DNA from: Craterostigma plantagineum
Lineage: Eukaryota > Streptophyta > Magnoliopsida > Lamiales > Linderniaceae
Length of the DNA stretch: 64,000 nt
NCBI GenBank assembly: GCA_027422505.1
Contig: JAPQWV010000654.1
Location: 1-64,000, forward strand
Direction: 5' to 3'
Below are positions 44,811 to 56,505 of the stretch, one piece after another. The translations under genes were made by a program, and so were the position numbers. Each line of letters opens with the position of its first letter. Within the stretch, counting starts at the first letter, position 1. The notes beneath the pieces are model-generated. The model made no database searches and was not told where the DNA came from. It was given only the letters and a program-made list of their open reading frames with translations.

Positions 44811-47162
44811 ATGAGAAATCAGTTGCTGCGGTTGATTCGTATCGGGCGAAACTGTCAATCCCAATCGTCCATTGTCCTGACGACGAAGCAACGGTACTCT
44901 CGCTCAGTCGCTTCCGCTCGTGCACTTCGCGTGACACCGCGACCATTCTTTTGTGTTCGTCTTTTCAATTCGTCCACTGAGCTGCCCAAGCCTAAAAATG
45001 GCTCCTTCGGTGGACATTCTCAACTTATCAGCATTTTTTCTGATCTCGGGAAGCCAGATGATCAAATCAAGCTTGAGTTGGAGTCGAATGGCGTGGTTAT
45101 TGCGGAAGATTGGGTTTTGAATGTGTTGAAAGATCGCGATATTACCCCTCATGTGGCTAGGAGGGTTTTCGATTGGGTATCGAAGAATGAGAGCGAGAAA
45201 TTGAGCTCAAGGTCGTATAATTGGATGCTCGGGATTTTGTGTGGTAATGGGTTTGTGAGTGAGTTTTGGGATATGGTTGACACTATGAACGAGAAAGGCT
45301 ACCGCGTTTATAACAGTACGTGTAACAGGGTTTTTGAGAGATTCGAGAAAGATGGTTTAGTCGCTGATGTGGAGAGATTAAAGGTTGTTAGGCTTGGGTC
45401 CGTCAATGGACTTGCTCCACTGATTAACATATTTTCTGATTCCGGGAAGTCAGACGAGGAAATCAAGCTCGATTTAGAATCTAATGACGTGGTCATTACC
45501 ATGATTTACTTTTGAATGTGTTGGAAAATCGACAAATTGCCCCAGGTGTGGTCAGGAGGATTTTCAACTGGGTATCGGAGAATCAGAGTGAGAAGTTGAA
45601 CTCAAATTCTTATAATTGGATGCTCAGGAGTTTGGGTAGCAACGGTTTTGTGAGTGAGTTTTGGGATATGGTCGAGATTATGAGAAAGAATGGCTTCAGC
45701 ATTTCAAAGGTTGCCTATAATAGGGCTCTTGAGAGATTCAAGAAGGATGGTTTGGGTGCTGATGTGGAAAGACTGAAGGGTTTGTATGATATCGTATCAA
45801 CCGAACATAAGAATAATGATGAGAGTGATGTTGAGAAGTTTGTAACGATAGTGATGTTGAGAAAGGTTTGTAATGTTGTCAAGGGAGAAGTATGGGGAGC
45901 TGATGTGGAGAAACAGTTGCTAGAGTTAAATGTCGATTTTTCAAGTGATGTAGTTGAAGATGTGCTTAGTAGACTTGCAATGGAGCCAAACAAAGCATTA
46001 ATTTCTTTCGGTGGGTTGAGGAGAGTGATCTGTTCAAGCATGATGAGAAATCGTTCAGTGCGTTGGCTAGAGTTTTGAGTAAGGAGGATCACAGCGAAAA
46101 GTTTTGGAGGGTTGTTCGTGAGATGAGAAATAGAGAGTTTGAGTTGGAGAAGGATGCATATATCGATATATTGCAGAGGTTTGTAAAGAGGGGGATGATT
46201 ATGGATGCTGTGGAGTTGTATGAATTTGCTATGGCTGGACAAAATAAGCCTTCGATGGGAGACTGTGTCTTCCTTCTAAAGAAATAGTAACTAGTAAGGA
46301 GGAAATAGATGCGATTTTGTTCACGAAAGTTGTGGAGGCGTTTACACAGAGTGGGAATGCTTTGACAGACGCCCACTTGGATTCAGTTCTCAAGTCTTTG
46401 ATCAGCGTCGGAAGAATCGCCGAGTGCAACAGAATTTTGGAGTTGATGAAGAGTGCTGGCTATGTTCCGAGCACCTCTGCGCTGTCTAAGGTTGCATATA
46501 AGCTTGCCAACGGCGGGAAAAGCGCTGAAGCTGAAGAATTCTTCGACAAAATGGAGGCATCTGCGACTAATTCGAATGTATGGATATCACTAGTTAGAGG
46601 GTATATCGAATCTGGCAATCTTGTAGAAGCAACGAACAGTCTCCGAGAAATGGTTGACAAGAACGGGACAAATCACGCTGGATATGCTCTGAACATGCTA
46701 GTCGAAACTTATTGCCGTAAGCACACCCCTATTCATGCATATAATATTGTCTCTGAGATGGTCAATGAGAAAGAAGTCAGCCCTTGGAATTCCACCTTCA
46801 GAACTCTCACGAAGAAGCTTTTGGAGAGAAATCGTTTTGAGGAAGCCGTCGATGTTATGAGCATGATGAAGAATCAAGGTCTCCCGCCCGAGTTGGATTC
46901 CTTCGTCGATTATCTCTCCGAGAAAGGCAGTGCAGAAGAAACCATTGTGTTCTTAGATTCGATGACTTCGAAGATATTCCCACCAACGTCCGTATTTCTT
47001 CGTTTGTTCGAAGCGTACTTGAACGTTGGAAGGAAGAACGAAGCTCAGGATTTCCTTTCCAAGTGCCCCAAATACATAAAGAATAACGCAGATGTTTTGG
47101 ATCTATTTCTTTCTGGAGAATCTAGCAAGGATGTTTCTCACACTGAAGCTGTCCCAGTCTAG
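44811..47162 (+). CDS. PPR-like protein (At3g02490-type), frame broken three times
   Basis: This is one intronless gene of about 780 codons, starting at ATG 44811. It opens with an organelle-targeting-like basic N-terminus. Two long similar repeats follow, each containing LNVL(K/E)xR and VVRRIFxWVSxNxSEKLxSxSYNWML. Helical-repeat sequence with PPR-like motifs continues up to 47162, for example AECNRILELMKSAGYVPSTSALSKVAY and SAYNIVSEM-like segments. Three apparent one-base losses break it: near 45500 (ACCATG), near 46018 (TTGAGGAG) and near 46286 (AAAGAAATAG). After each, the same protein family continues at once in the next frame. This is the pattern of errors, not of decay. The role is unknown; relatives are predicted to be mitochondrial. 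Confidence 0.8.
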
Positions 47163-47584
47163 TTGGATTGGAGATGCTTGATTAATCGCTTTTTATCCAA
47201 GGATCTTTTTTACGCTGTTTTTTTTTTCCGTCCTGGAGCATGCTCGAGTTCTGATAAGTCGGTTGAATTCTTTGTCTTGAAATATTTTAAAAATATACGA
47301 ACTCATGAAGCACTTCGACATGCAAGCGTATGGTATTTCGAACACGTGTCGACCCGTCTTGTTTTCGGTTTGAGCTTCAAACTCTTTACTTTCAGTGGCA
47401 TGTTTGCGTCCAAGCTTTTACATAGTATATCTAGAAAATAATGGCTGGAAGAACAACTCATAAATATACCTAAGTTATCACCTTCTTAATTTCGCAAAAA
47501 CTAACGTTTCCACGATAAGTAACCAACTGTCTCGCTTCATTTCATTTCAATCCACGCCGCACGTAACAAATCGTGGTCGGGCCC
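47163..47584. other. 3' UTR spacer
   Basis: About 420 bp after the PPR-like gene. It contains a T tract near 47218-47229. No further feature was recognised. Confidence 0.4.
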
Positions 47585-47850
47585 TTACATGCCGAAGTTA
47601 CACATCTGCAAAAATTCCATGTCACTGTCGACGTATTTGGTCCATAAATGCTTGTAGTGGTTCATGGCTATATCCAGCCAAGGCTTTCATATCTCCGTTG
47701 AAATGGATCACAGCAGCCTTTTCGATTTCCTCCATGCTTATACTTGGATTGAACAGTACCAGTGCCATGGAGTCCGTAGCAAATGGATTGTGGAAGATGA
47801 ATGAAATGGCCTGAAATAGAACCATTGGGCAAACGGACTATCGATGCAAC
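47585..47850 (-). pseudogene. GAUT13/14-like 3' end fragment, decayed
   Basis: On the minus strand, NPSISMEEIEKAAVIHFNGDM is followed in another frame by WLDIAMNHYKHLWTKYVDSDMEFLQMCNFGM and a stop near 47590. This is the C-terminal GT8 segment of galacturonosyltransferases of the GAUT13/14 type. One extra A near 47683 shifts the frame. Sequence upstream of the NPSIS segment no longer resembles the family, and no other exons follow up to the MULE boundary. Only the last part of a gene survives, apparently as a truncated copy beside the mobile element. Confidence 0.75.
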
Positions 47851-48167
47851 ACCCTCCATCACTTTCGTCGTGTTTTCTCACCTGAAACATAGCATAGCAA
47901 ATCACCGTTACGTGATGAAATACATTGGCAAGTTTCGTCGATCCAAAAAAAACCAATAGCTCCCTTCTCGAGCTCACGAAAAGTTTCGTAGTATTATGAT
48001 GCGAAATCACCCACCCATGTTGGAATTCTCTTCAATTTGTTCCACTTTCCAGTTTGTTGAAGACGATCAAATTTAACTAGGGTTTTAGTTCTGAAAAATA
48101 GTACAAATTTCATTTCATATTCCCTAACGTGAACGACGTCGTTACAGTCTCTTCTACAGGGGCTATT

Positions 48168-48245
48168 TTAAAAAAAGAGGATTACTTTTGATTTCTTTTA
48201 AAAAAAAGAGGAAGCAACTCAAATCAATTTAAAAAAGAGGAACCG
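48168..48245 (+). repeat. Left terminal repeat of the MULE
   Basis: Three spaced TTTTAAAAAA(A)GAGGA units, the third continuing AACCGTTCT. They match the inverted units at the right end of the element. Confidence 0.65.
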
Positions 48246-48609
48246 TTCTAATTACCTTAATTAACTAAACCCTAATACCTAAATAATTAAAAAAAAGAGA
48301 AATATATATATAAAATAACGCACCCACCATTAACGCACCCCAAGCAAACCAACCGAGATTTTGACGGAAAACAAGCTGAAGCATCCGACGAATTGAAACC
48401 CCAAGCTCGAAGACTCCCAATTTCGTTCTTGAACGCATATACAGTAAGTTTCGTTCATGTTAACGGCGGTTTTTTTAGTATACATTATCGGGACATTGTA
48501 ATTCCGTTCATGTTGATGACATTTACATTTCGAGCATCGGATATTAGATTTTCGAGGTTTTGGGTAGTTATGGGTAGCATTTTAAACTTAGATCTGTGCG
48601 AATTTGCAG

Positions 48610-48965
48610 AAAATTTTCGTTTTGCGGTTATTCGAGTATGTTATTCGAGTTTATTTAGACTCGTAAACGTCACTCGAATAAATTATTCCATATCATAATA
48701 CTCGAAACATTATTCGACTTAAGCGTAAACTCGAATAATACTCGAATGCCTTACTCGAATAATTATTGTTTCCGAATATTTTATTTATTCGAATAACTCG
48801 TTTGCAATAAAAGTTGATTTGTTCCTTTATTTCTTCGATAACAACTTATCGAGTGTCTTCAAAATCTTAATACTCGAAGTCCTTATTCGAGTTCTTTTAC
48901 TACTCGAATTACATACTCGATTAATTTTTTGTTATTCGAATTGCAATTATTCGAATAATGTTATT
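48610..48965. repeat. ATTCGAG/CTCGAAT motif cluster 1
   Basis: At least eight exact copies of the 7-mer in both orientations plus near matches such as ATTCGAA, lying between the left end and the transposase start. Confidence 0.85.
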
Positions 48966-49008
48966 GCAAGTAAATTTTATTAACAATGATTTGTTTCATA
49001 TGCAGGTT

Positions 49009-51275
49009 ATGCCGACCAGCATCATGATTGATTACGATGGAGAATGGATAATTGGGAATGATAATAAATGGACATGGGTTCCAAGGATGGGAACAAATAT
49101 GAAGCCCATTGGGTTCGATGTCGTTGTTGTTTGCTGGACGATCTGCAGAACGAAATATACGAGACTATTGGCGTAAGCGGGAGGCCGGCGTTAAAGCTAA
49201 GTTATCAGCCATCTATGAGAGGTATGGAAGGGTGTGCTCCGTTGTATATAAAGAATGATCGAGAGTTGAAGGGTTATATATACTTAGGGGGTCCAATGGA
49301 TAGACCGATTCTCCGTGTGGAGATTGGACTCCCTACGACCCTCCACCGTCAAACTCTCGCGAATGATGAAGTTGGTCCCGTTCCAATTGAGGTTCGTAGC
49401 GATGGAGGTGGTTACATCGATGATTACTTTGACCGTATCATCGACTTTGGCGGATGCGAAGATGTGAATTATGGGGGTGAAGGTCACAATGAGGCGAACG
49501 ACCGTGATGAGAATGTTGCATCACGGCAGAACGTGCACGTCAATTTGATGGCGTAGGCGGACAAATGCGGACGGGAATGATGAGGAGGAGGAGGAAGAGG
49601 AAAATGCAACTATTCCTAGCGATCGGTATTCTTTTACCGACGGTTCCACCATGAAGGTCGGTGATGAATTCGAGGATAAGAAGGCCGTCAAGAATAGGAT
49701 CCAAAAGTTGCTATAGAGGCATGCTTCGAGGTCAAGATTATAAAATCTCCCGATCGTACTATGGCGTGAGATGCAAAGAGGATGGATGTACTTGGAGGAT
49801 ATGGACGGCGAAGATTAAGGATACATCCGTATTCTCGATTCGTACGTATTGCAACACACATACGTGCGACCTTGCAAATCGGAACGCAAGACTCACTCAA
49901 GCATCGTCAACCTCCGTGAGTGATATGCTGCTTGAATCTTTTCAGGGTTCAACAAGTACACCGGCCCCTAAACTCATTCAAACAATGATGAGAAATCGTG
50001 GGATCGAAGTTTCGTACTTCAAAGCATGGAAAGGAGGCATTTTAGCACAAAATGCAATGAAGGGTGACCCCGATGAGAGTTACAAGCTGTTGCCGTCGTA
50101 CCTGTCGACGTTGAGAAGAGTGAATCCGGGAACCATAGCAAGTGTATATCTGGACGACGAGCGGAGATTTAAGCACGCATTCCTATCCCTTGGTGCTTGT
50201 ATTGCGGGATACCGTCACATGAGGAAGGTTGTTTGCATAGACGGTACTTGGTTGAAAGGAAAGTATGGGGGTACGTTGCTCATTGCATCAGCGGAGGATG
50301 GCGACCGCCATCAGTTTCCTTTAGCTTGGGGCATAATCGACAATAACGAGTGCATAGAAGCTTGGTCGTGGTTCTGAACGAGCTCTTGCAAGTCGTGCCA
50401 ACGAGGACAAACGAGGACGATCTTGTCATCGTATCCGACAGATCTCCTTCTATCAAAGCCGCCGTTGCAGCCGTCTACGGTCGTGCGCACCACGGTCATT
50501 GTATTTGGCACCTGTCACAAAATATGAAAAGCAGGTGTAAGAAGCAGGGTGCGACCGAGACGTTCATACACATGCTAAAATATACAAGCAATGCGACTTT
50601 GATTCACAATATGGTGATTTTGAGACTAGGTTTCCCACCGCATACGCGTATTTGCAACAGACTGATACTAAGGAACGATGGAGTCGAGCCTATTCTCCGA
50701 CGTCTCGCTATAAACATCATGACTACGAACGGGGTGGAATCGATTAATGCAAGACTCGCGAAGAAAGAAAGCTACCGATCATTGCGCTTCTGGAATCGAT
50801 ACAGAGGCTGACGGCGGATTGGTTTGCTAGATACAGACAGCAATCTGGACAAGCAACCACGCGGTTTACCCGACGGTGGAAATGAAGCTCCGTGAGAGGT
50901 ATGAGCTAAGTCAAGGGTATGAAGTACATGAAATCGATGCGCATGAGTACGATGTCCGATCTCCGGGGGGTCGTGCCATTGTTAACTTGCGGTCGAAGAC
51001 TTGTACGTGCCGCCAATTCGACATCGACAGGATTCCTTGTCCACATGCAATCGCGGCGAGTCTACGAGCGAACATGAGTTTCTACCCGTTGTGTTCGGAA
51101 TATTTTCTGTCCTAACGTGGCAGCCTGCTTATCACGGACGAGTTTCGCCGGTTCCGGATCAAGCCGAGTGGATACCTCGGATCAATTGGTGTTGCCGCCT
51201 CCGTTCGTAGCAAGGCGTGGTCGGAGAAAAGAAAAGAGGTTTCCGTCCGTCGGTGAGTTTGGTCGTAGACATTAA
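49009..51275 (+). pseudogene. MULE transposase with SWIM zinc finger, many frame breaks
   Basis: This is a MuDR-family transposase. The ATG is at 49009, after a TGCAG acceptor. The order of domains is intact: an N-terminal region (EIYETIGVSGRPALKLSYQP), an acidic linker, the MuDR DNA-binding region (RCKEDGCTWRIWTA...HTCDLANRNARLT), the DDE core (RKVVCIDGTWLKGKYGGTLL, then DLVIVSDRSPSIKAAVAAVYG and HCIWHLSQNMK), a SWIM finger (CTCRQFDIDRIPCPHAIA) and a C-terminal basic tail (RRGRRKEKRFPS). The stop is at 51273-51275. About ten one-base gains or losses switch frames, for example near 49075, 49540, 49710, 49768, 50374, 50707 and 51112. Some may be sequencing errors like those in host genes, so whether the source gene is active cannot be judged. 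Confidence 0.85.
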
Positions 51276-51374
51276 GTAAATCTTGATGTATGAGTTGTAT
51301 GAGTTTGATGTATGAGGTTGTATGAATTTGATGTATGAGGTTGTATGGGATTGATGGATCATTGTGAGTTTGGC

Positions 51375-51570
51375 TTGATAGTAGCTATTTTCTGTTATTC
51401 GAGTAAACTGCATAACTCGAATATTATTAGAATAGGTCACTCGAATAACGAAACAATAAAAAGTCGAAAACGAAAACCTGAAATTATTCGAGTACCCGAA
51501 TAACTCGAATAATTTACAAAACACTCGAATACCGCACTCGAATAATATCTTGTGATTCGAGTTTAATTTT
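51375..51570. repeat. ATTCGAG/CTCGAAT motif cluster 2
   Basis: Eight exact 7-mer copies in mixed orientation, directly downstream of the transposase gene. Confidence 0.85.
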
Positions 51571-51929
51571 TGAATTTTAATTATCTCGACACATAGATGT
51601 ATAAATATTAATATTTCGATGTTTTAGGGCCTTCATGATGTTAATAAGTCGCTTTATGATGATTAACAATGTTTAATAAAAGTCGTTGCATGACATACAA
51701 TGAAATACATTGGTAGATAGGACTTTAGTATATACATTCCCATCAACAATATATATAACATGTATAGAAATATCAACTTTATTTCCTTTTTTTTTTCAAG
51801 AATCTCTATAATATATTATTACTTAGACAGGAAATGTAATTTAACATGAAATGATATTTAACATGAAATGTTAAATTATGTTATTTAACATTTCATGCTC
51901 ATGATATAAAAACAATAGTTTCGATTTTT

Positions 51930-52290
51930 AAATTATTCGAGTTATGTATTGTACTCGAATAAACTCGAATAGGGAACTCGATAAAAGTAGCATTATTCTA
52001 ACAAACTCTTTAACTCGGATAACAGTGAAGTTCGACGGAAACAACTTATCCAGTGAAGTTTATTCGAGTGCTGTAATATACTCGGATTAAGCTCGAATGT
52101 CTTACTCGTTTAATTCTCGTTATTCGAACAAGCTATTTTACTCGAAAAACAGTGAAGTTCGGTAAAATCAACTGATCCAGTGAGGCTTATTCGAGTGCTA
52201 TGAGGTACTCGGATAAGGCTCGAATACGTTACTCGATTAAATTATCGTTATTCGAACGAGCTCTTTTACTCGAATAACAGTGAATTTTGA
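51930..52290. repeat. Motif cluster 3 with ~127-bp tandem repeat
   Basis: About eight exact motif copies. From about 52015 to 52285 the sequence is a tandem repeat: the landmark CAGTGAA occurs at about 52023, 52150 and 52278, a period near 127 bp. Each unit carries ATTCGAG and CTCGAAT copies. It lies between the 3' ends of the two convergent genes. Confidence 0.8.
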
Positions 52291-53399
52291 AAGAAACAAC
52301 ACTGAACCTTGAACACTCTGAACAACCTCAACAGCAACTCAACCAACCATAACACAGAACAATTCCAAATCAAAAAATCTATACAAATATATCTAAAACG
52401 GTTCATACAATATCCCAATTGTTAAAATACATACATATAGTCAAAAACTTTCTAAACGACAAAACTTTAGAATCGTCCAAAGCGTAGAGATCATCTCTGT
52501 TACCGATCAACAGAGACATCGCGGCCCTAAGCATGTACATACCGCACTCTCCGCTGTTCGAGAAATCGAACAATTTCAGGTTTAAGAAAATAAGAAAATA
52601 AGAAAGTGAGAAAATAAGAAAATTACCTGAGGACTTGTTGAGGGAAATTGGGGCACCGCACCCAAGCAAACTTCTCCACGGAATCTTGCTCCACGCCGAC
52701 GTGTTGAAGCATCAGCGGTATCACTTCGGCCAAAGGATCGAGGAACGGCTTCATGAACCTCAAGTCCGAATCGCTTGAGCGGTCGGAATCCAAAACGAGG
52801 ATGTTCCTCTCCTTGAACCGAGCGACGAGGAGCACCCAATGCGCGTTAAATGCCAATGGGGATGACGGCCACATCCGCCTGGCTCCAGTTAAGTGACGGC
52901 TTGCCGCCGTATATCGCATTGAACTCTCCCGTGGCGAATAGCTCGAACGAGGACGCGTTCCACGGTCGCGGTTTGGCAGACTCCATCTTGACTGCTTGTG
53001 CGAAGTTGGTGTTCACGTACGCAATTCGCTCCGCATGCACGCAGTTTTCTTGCATCGTCGTGAACCCGCAGAATGCCTCGTTGACGTGCTGCAATAATAG
53101 CATATAATGTTATTAAACGAAATAATTAGAACATATTTAGCAAAAAACACACATACCTCATCCGAAAGCCACACTTTCGCTGTGGACAGGTCGGCAAAGA
53201 ATTTCTTGTTGTACGCTTGGAGCATTCCTTGCCGCTCCTCATTTGCGCCCATTCTTGCCACCTCCGCCGCGACGGCATCCCAACTCTTCACCCTCTCGCC
53301 GATGATCTGCTCTATGTTCGCGCGGCGTTGTATTGCAACGCGAGGGGTCGAATCGGGCGTCGGCGTATACGGACTCGAAACCAACTTCGACTTCTTCTT

Positions 53400-53960
53400 C
53401 GCACGTTCCGTCCGTGGCCGCCTCTCCGCCGCTTCCGCCGCCTTCTGTGCCTTCGCCGCCGCCGCGGCCCTCTGCGCCTCCGCCCACGCCGCCTTCTTTG
53501 CCTTCGCCGCGGCCCTCTTCTCCGCCGCCCTCTCCGCCGCCCTCTCCGCCGCCGCCGCCTTCTCCGCCGCGGCCGCCTCCGCCGCCCTCTCCGCCGCGGC
53601 CGCCTCCGCCGCCGCCGTCTCCGCCGCGGCCCTATCCGCCGCGGCCCTCTCCGCCGCCGCCCTCTCCGCCGCCGCCCTCTCCGCCGCCGCCCTCTCCGCC
53701 GCCCTCTCCGCCGCGGCCGCCTCCGCCGCGGGCCGTCTCCGCCGCGGCCGTCTCCGCCGCCGCCCTATCCGCCGCCGCCCTCTCCGCCGCGGCCGCCTCC
53801 GCCGCCGCCCTCTCCGCCGCCGCCCTATCCGCCGCGGCCTCTCCGCCGCGGCCGCCTCCGCCGCCGCCCTCTCCGCCGCCGCCCTCTCCGCCGCCTCGGC
53901 CGCGGCCCTCTCCGCCGCCCGCGCCGCGGCCTCCATCTCGGCCTCCATCTCCACATTCTC
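53400..53960. repeat. GCC-rich triplet tract
   Basis: More than 500 bp of repeated GCCGCC(G/C)CC(C/T)TCTCC-like units, strongly GC-rich in an AT-rich element. On the minus strand it encodes repeated Ala-Ala-Glu-Arg. Because of the triplet composition all six frames are open. Confidence 0.9.
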
Positions 53961-55639
53961 GCCCCCATGCCCTCACTCCCCGTCGGCGGCGAAGGAGGCG
54001 GCATGTCCTGATCGTAGCTTCTCGCAATATCCCGCACCGTTCTCGCCGTCAGGCTCTCAAGGGCTACAAAATTATAGTATTACGTTAGATTTACGTAATA
54101 TCAATATAATCTTATAAAATAAACATTAAGTAAGACATACCTTGGACAACGATCGAGCGCAGCTCCCTAATCTCCGTCCGCAAATCCCGTACATCGCCTT
54201 CCAGCCTGTCCATTCTTCTATCGAAATGGGCGATGATTGAGCCGGAAGGAGGAGGAGACGGCCTCGGAGGAGAAGACCTCGGAGGAGACGGCCTCGGAGG
54301 AGGAGACGGCCGAGGAGGAGACGACCGAGGAGGAGACGCTGCAAGCCGATGGTCGGTGCAGTAGACCGGCAGCCCATTCAGAAGATGCTCCACTATCCTC
54401 TGGGCCACGGCATCATTCCGGCTGCCACAAAATCCGGCGACCGTGCGGAAGTGCCTTGAATCGGCTTCAGCATCGGTCGGTGTAAGGAAACACCGCACGT
54501 CCTGTGTATTTGTACAATTTAGAAAACGCAATCTAAATAAATCCATATTATAAATAAATAAATATACTTACATCCATCGCCACGGCACCGAATGCACGCT
54601 CGACCGCTTGCCATCCCGGAGCAGAGCTCTTGCCGTAAAATGTCGTCTTCCAATGGCACATACGGGTAGCGGGAGCCCTTCGCCGGCTCTTCTCACAGTG
54701 AATTCTTGCCCGACGGTCGGCCAGCACTCGTATGCCAGAACCTGATAAAATAGAGTAGAAGTAAGTTAAAATAAATATAATATGTCTTAAATAATAATAC
54801 AAAACTAATTTAATTACCTGAAGCGGCATTACGAAGCCGCTGATATCGAAGGTTGTTATGGTTTTTCCATTCGATGCCATCTCCATCGCCCTCCCCACGA
54901 GGTCTCTGTCAGACCATAAATGACCTCCTCGAACGATATCCTTCCCAAGGATATTCGTTGAAGCGGTCGAAGTCCTCCACCAGGCGGAGCCACTCCTCCT
55001 TTACCTTCAAATCCTTCTTTACCCTCCGCTCCCCTAGCACCCCGACGGCAAAATAAAGGGCCGCCATCTTCAATTTCTCGGGATGAACGCCCGAGGCTCC
55101 ACTGGCGTCACGGGTCATATCCGTGATTGTCCCCTCCAAATCGTGTAAATATATAACGGGCTTGCCTGCGAGCCATAAACAAACGTTAGTTTTTGAAATC
55201 GAAGTAAAAAAACGAATCAAAAGATAAAAAAATAGAATTAATACCAGGCCAATGCCTCGTCGCAAACTCGTTCGAGGACGGTATCTCCGGCTCGTTAGCG
55301 CTGCAGTCGAGGCCGTGAGTAGGCAATACTCGACCAATGAAATCGTAATGGTCGCCCACGAACGACCATCCAGAACTCCTTCGAGTCCGGCATGTACTCC
55401 ACCTGCCGGCTCATCAAATACCACATGATCATGTTCGAGTTGTAGTGGTTTCGGGCCACCTTTATCAGGTTCCCGAACTGAGTCCGTCTAACCATCTCCT
55501 CCAATTCCTCCTCGTTCAAAAGCGTACGGATGCGTTCGCATACCGACATGTACTGCGCGTTCAGAGTGAGGGTGGCATGGTATAAATTGTCCGCCGGCAA
55601 CTTCGTCGGAAATAGACCTGAAAACGCAAAAACACACAA

Positions 55640-55740
55640 AAAATTCTCTGTTATTCGAGTAATTATTCGAGTCAAACACCACTCGAATAGGTTAAGCAAT
55701 TATTCGAACCCTAATTACTCGAATAGTTACACGAAAAGGC
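55640..55740. repeat. ATTCGAG/CTCGAAT motif cluster 4
   Basis: Four exact copies plus near matches in the first intron of the Ulp1-type gene. Confidence 0.8.
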
Positions 55741-56104
55741 GATGAAAACAATTTTTAAAAAAATCCGACCGAATACGACGTTACGCAACGATTTAACATC
55801 AAAATCGATCGATTTAACGCTAATAACAACACATCTAACCAAGAAATTCGTTCAACCAATTCGATTTAACAAAAACCCAAAATGCGACCGAAAACTCACC
55901 GTGGCTCTACCGCCATCGATTTGCTCATCCACCCGTTACGAACAGGCGCGGAAGGCTCGATGATCTCGTCTTTCTTTTCCCCATTGATGATTATGCTTGG
56001 GCTTGTGTACGATTTTTCGAGTAGTGACTTGGTTTCGAAAGAGAGCGCGAGGGATTTAAGGTTTTCGAGTGATTTCTGTCTAATTTTCTTTCCGAGCTTT
56101 TTAA

Positions 56105-56390
56105 AAACACAGCTTATTCGAGTATTTTATTCGAGTTTCGTATTCGAGTTTTGACTCGAGAAGAGCACTCGATAAGATACTCGAATAACGTAGCTTACTC
56201 GTTTAAATTTTCTAAACATTATTCGAGTCACCTTATCTCTTCGATTTATTATTAGAGTAAGTCATTCGGGTCTTGCTTTTACTCGAATAAACCCGAATAA
56301 AGTTTTCCTTTTAATAAGTCAAAATGCATTTATTCGAGTCGTTTATTCGAGTGTTATGGCACTCGAATAAAACTCGAATAACTTTTTCCT
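56105..56390. repeat. ATTCGAG/CTCGAAT motif cluster 5
   Basis: About ten exact copies in both orientations in the right subterminal region of the MULE. Confidence 0.85.
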
Positions 56391-56458
56391 GTTAAAGAAG
56401 CGGATTAGCCTCCTTAACCAGTTTTTTAGTAAGGGTATTTCAGTCATTTGAGAACCCG

Positions 56459-56505
56459 TTCCTCTTTTTTAAAAACGAAATAGAATCGTTCCTCTTTTTT
56501 AAAAA
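56459..56505 (-). repeat. Right terminal repeat of the MULE
   Basis: Two units that on the minus strand read TTTTTAAAAAAGAGGAACG, matching the left-end units in inverted orientation. Confidence 0.65.

Larger units (their letters stand above)
52403..55916 (-). pseudogene. DUF1985 plus Ulp1-like C48 protease gene of the MULE
   Basis: This minus-strand gene starts near ATG 55916 (MAVEP and a GT donor) and ends at 52403. Exon order: a DUF1985 domain (LFPTKLPADNLYHATLTLNAQ...MADRIRT-like, then HPEKLKMAALYFAVGVLGERR...LVEDFDRFNEYPW), a linker with a coiled coil (DRRMDRLEGDVRDLRTEIREL), a long Ala/Glu/Arg low-complexity helix (53400-53954), and a C48 protease domain. The protease shows the His region NAHWVLLVARF, the Asp in ILVLDSDRSSDSD, the Gln region NFPQQ and the Cys in SGECGMYMLR (usual form DCG). 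Several one-base shifts are visible, near 52850 (IPIG/NAHW) and near 55355. Products of this type are thought to cut SUMO-like modifiers, but their role in the transposon is unknown. Confidence 0.8.

Noticed and set aside
44811..47162. Four separate genes
   Set aside because: Each frame switch continues the same protein family at once with a one-base shift, so it is a single gene model.
53107..54117. Long plus-strand open frames rich in Ala, Pro and Arg
   Set aside because: They are by-products of the GCC triplet tract, which is open in all frames. The supported coding strand is minus, where the flanking Ulp1 and DUF1985 domains lie.
48610..56390. CRISPR-like array from repeated short motifs
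   Set aside because: The motif is 7-10 bp, irregularly spaced, in both orientations, and lies in a plant transposon. There is no repeat-spacer structure.
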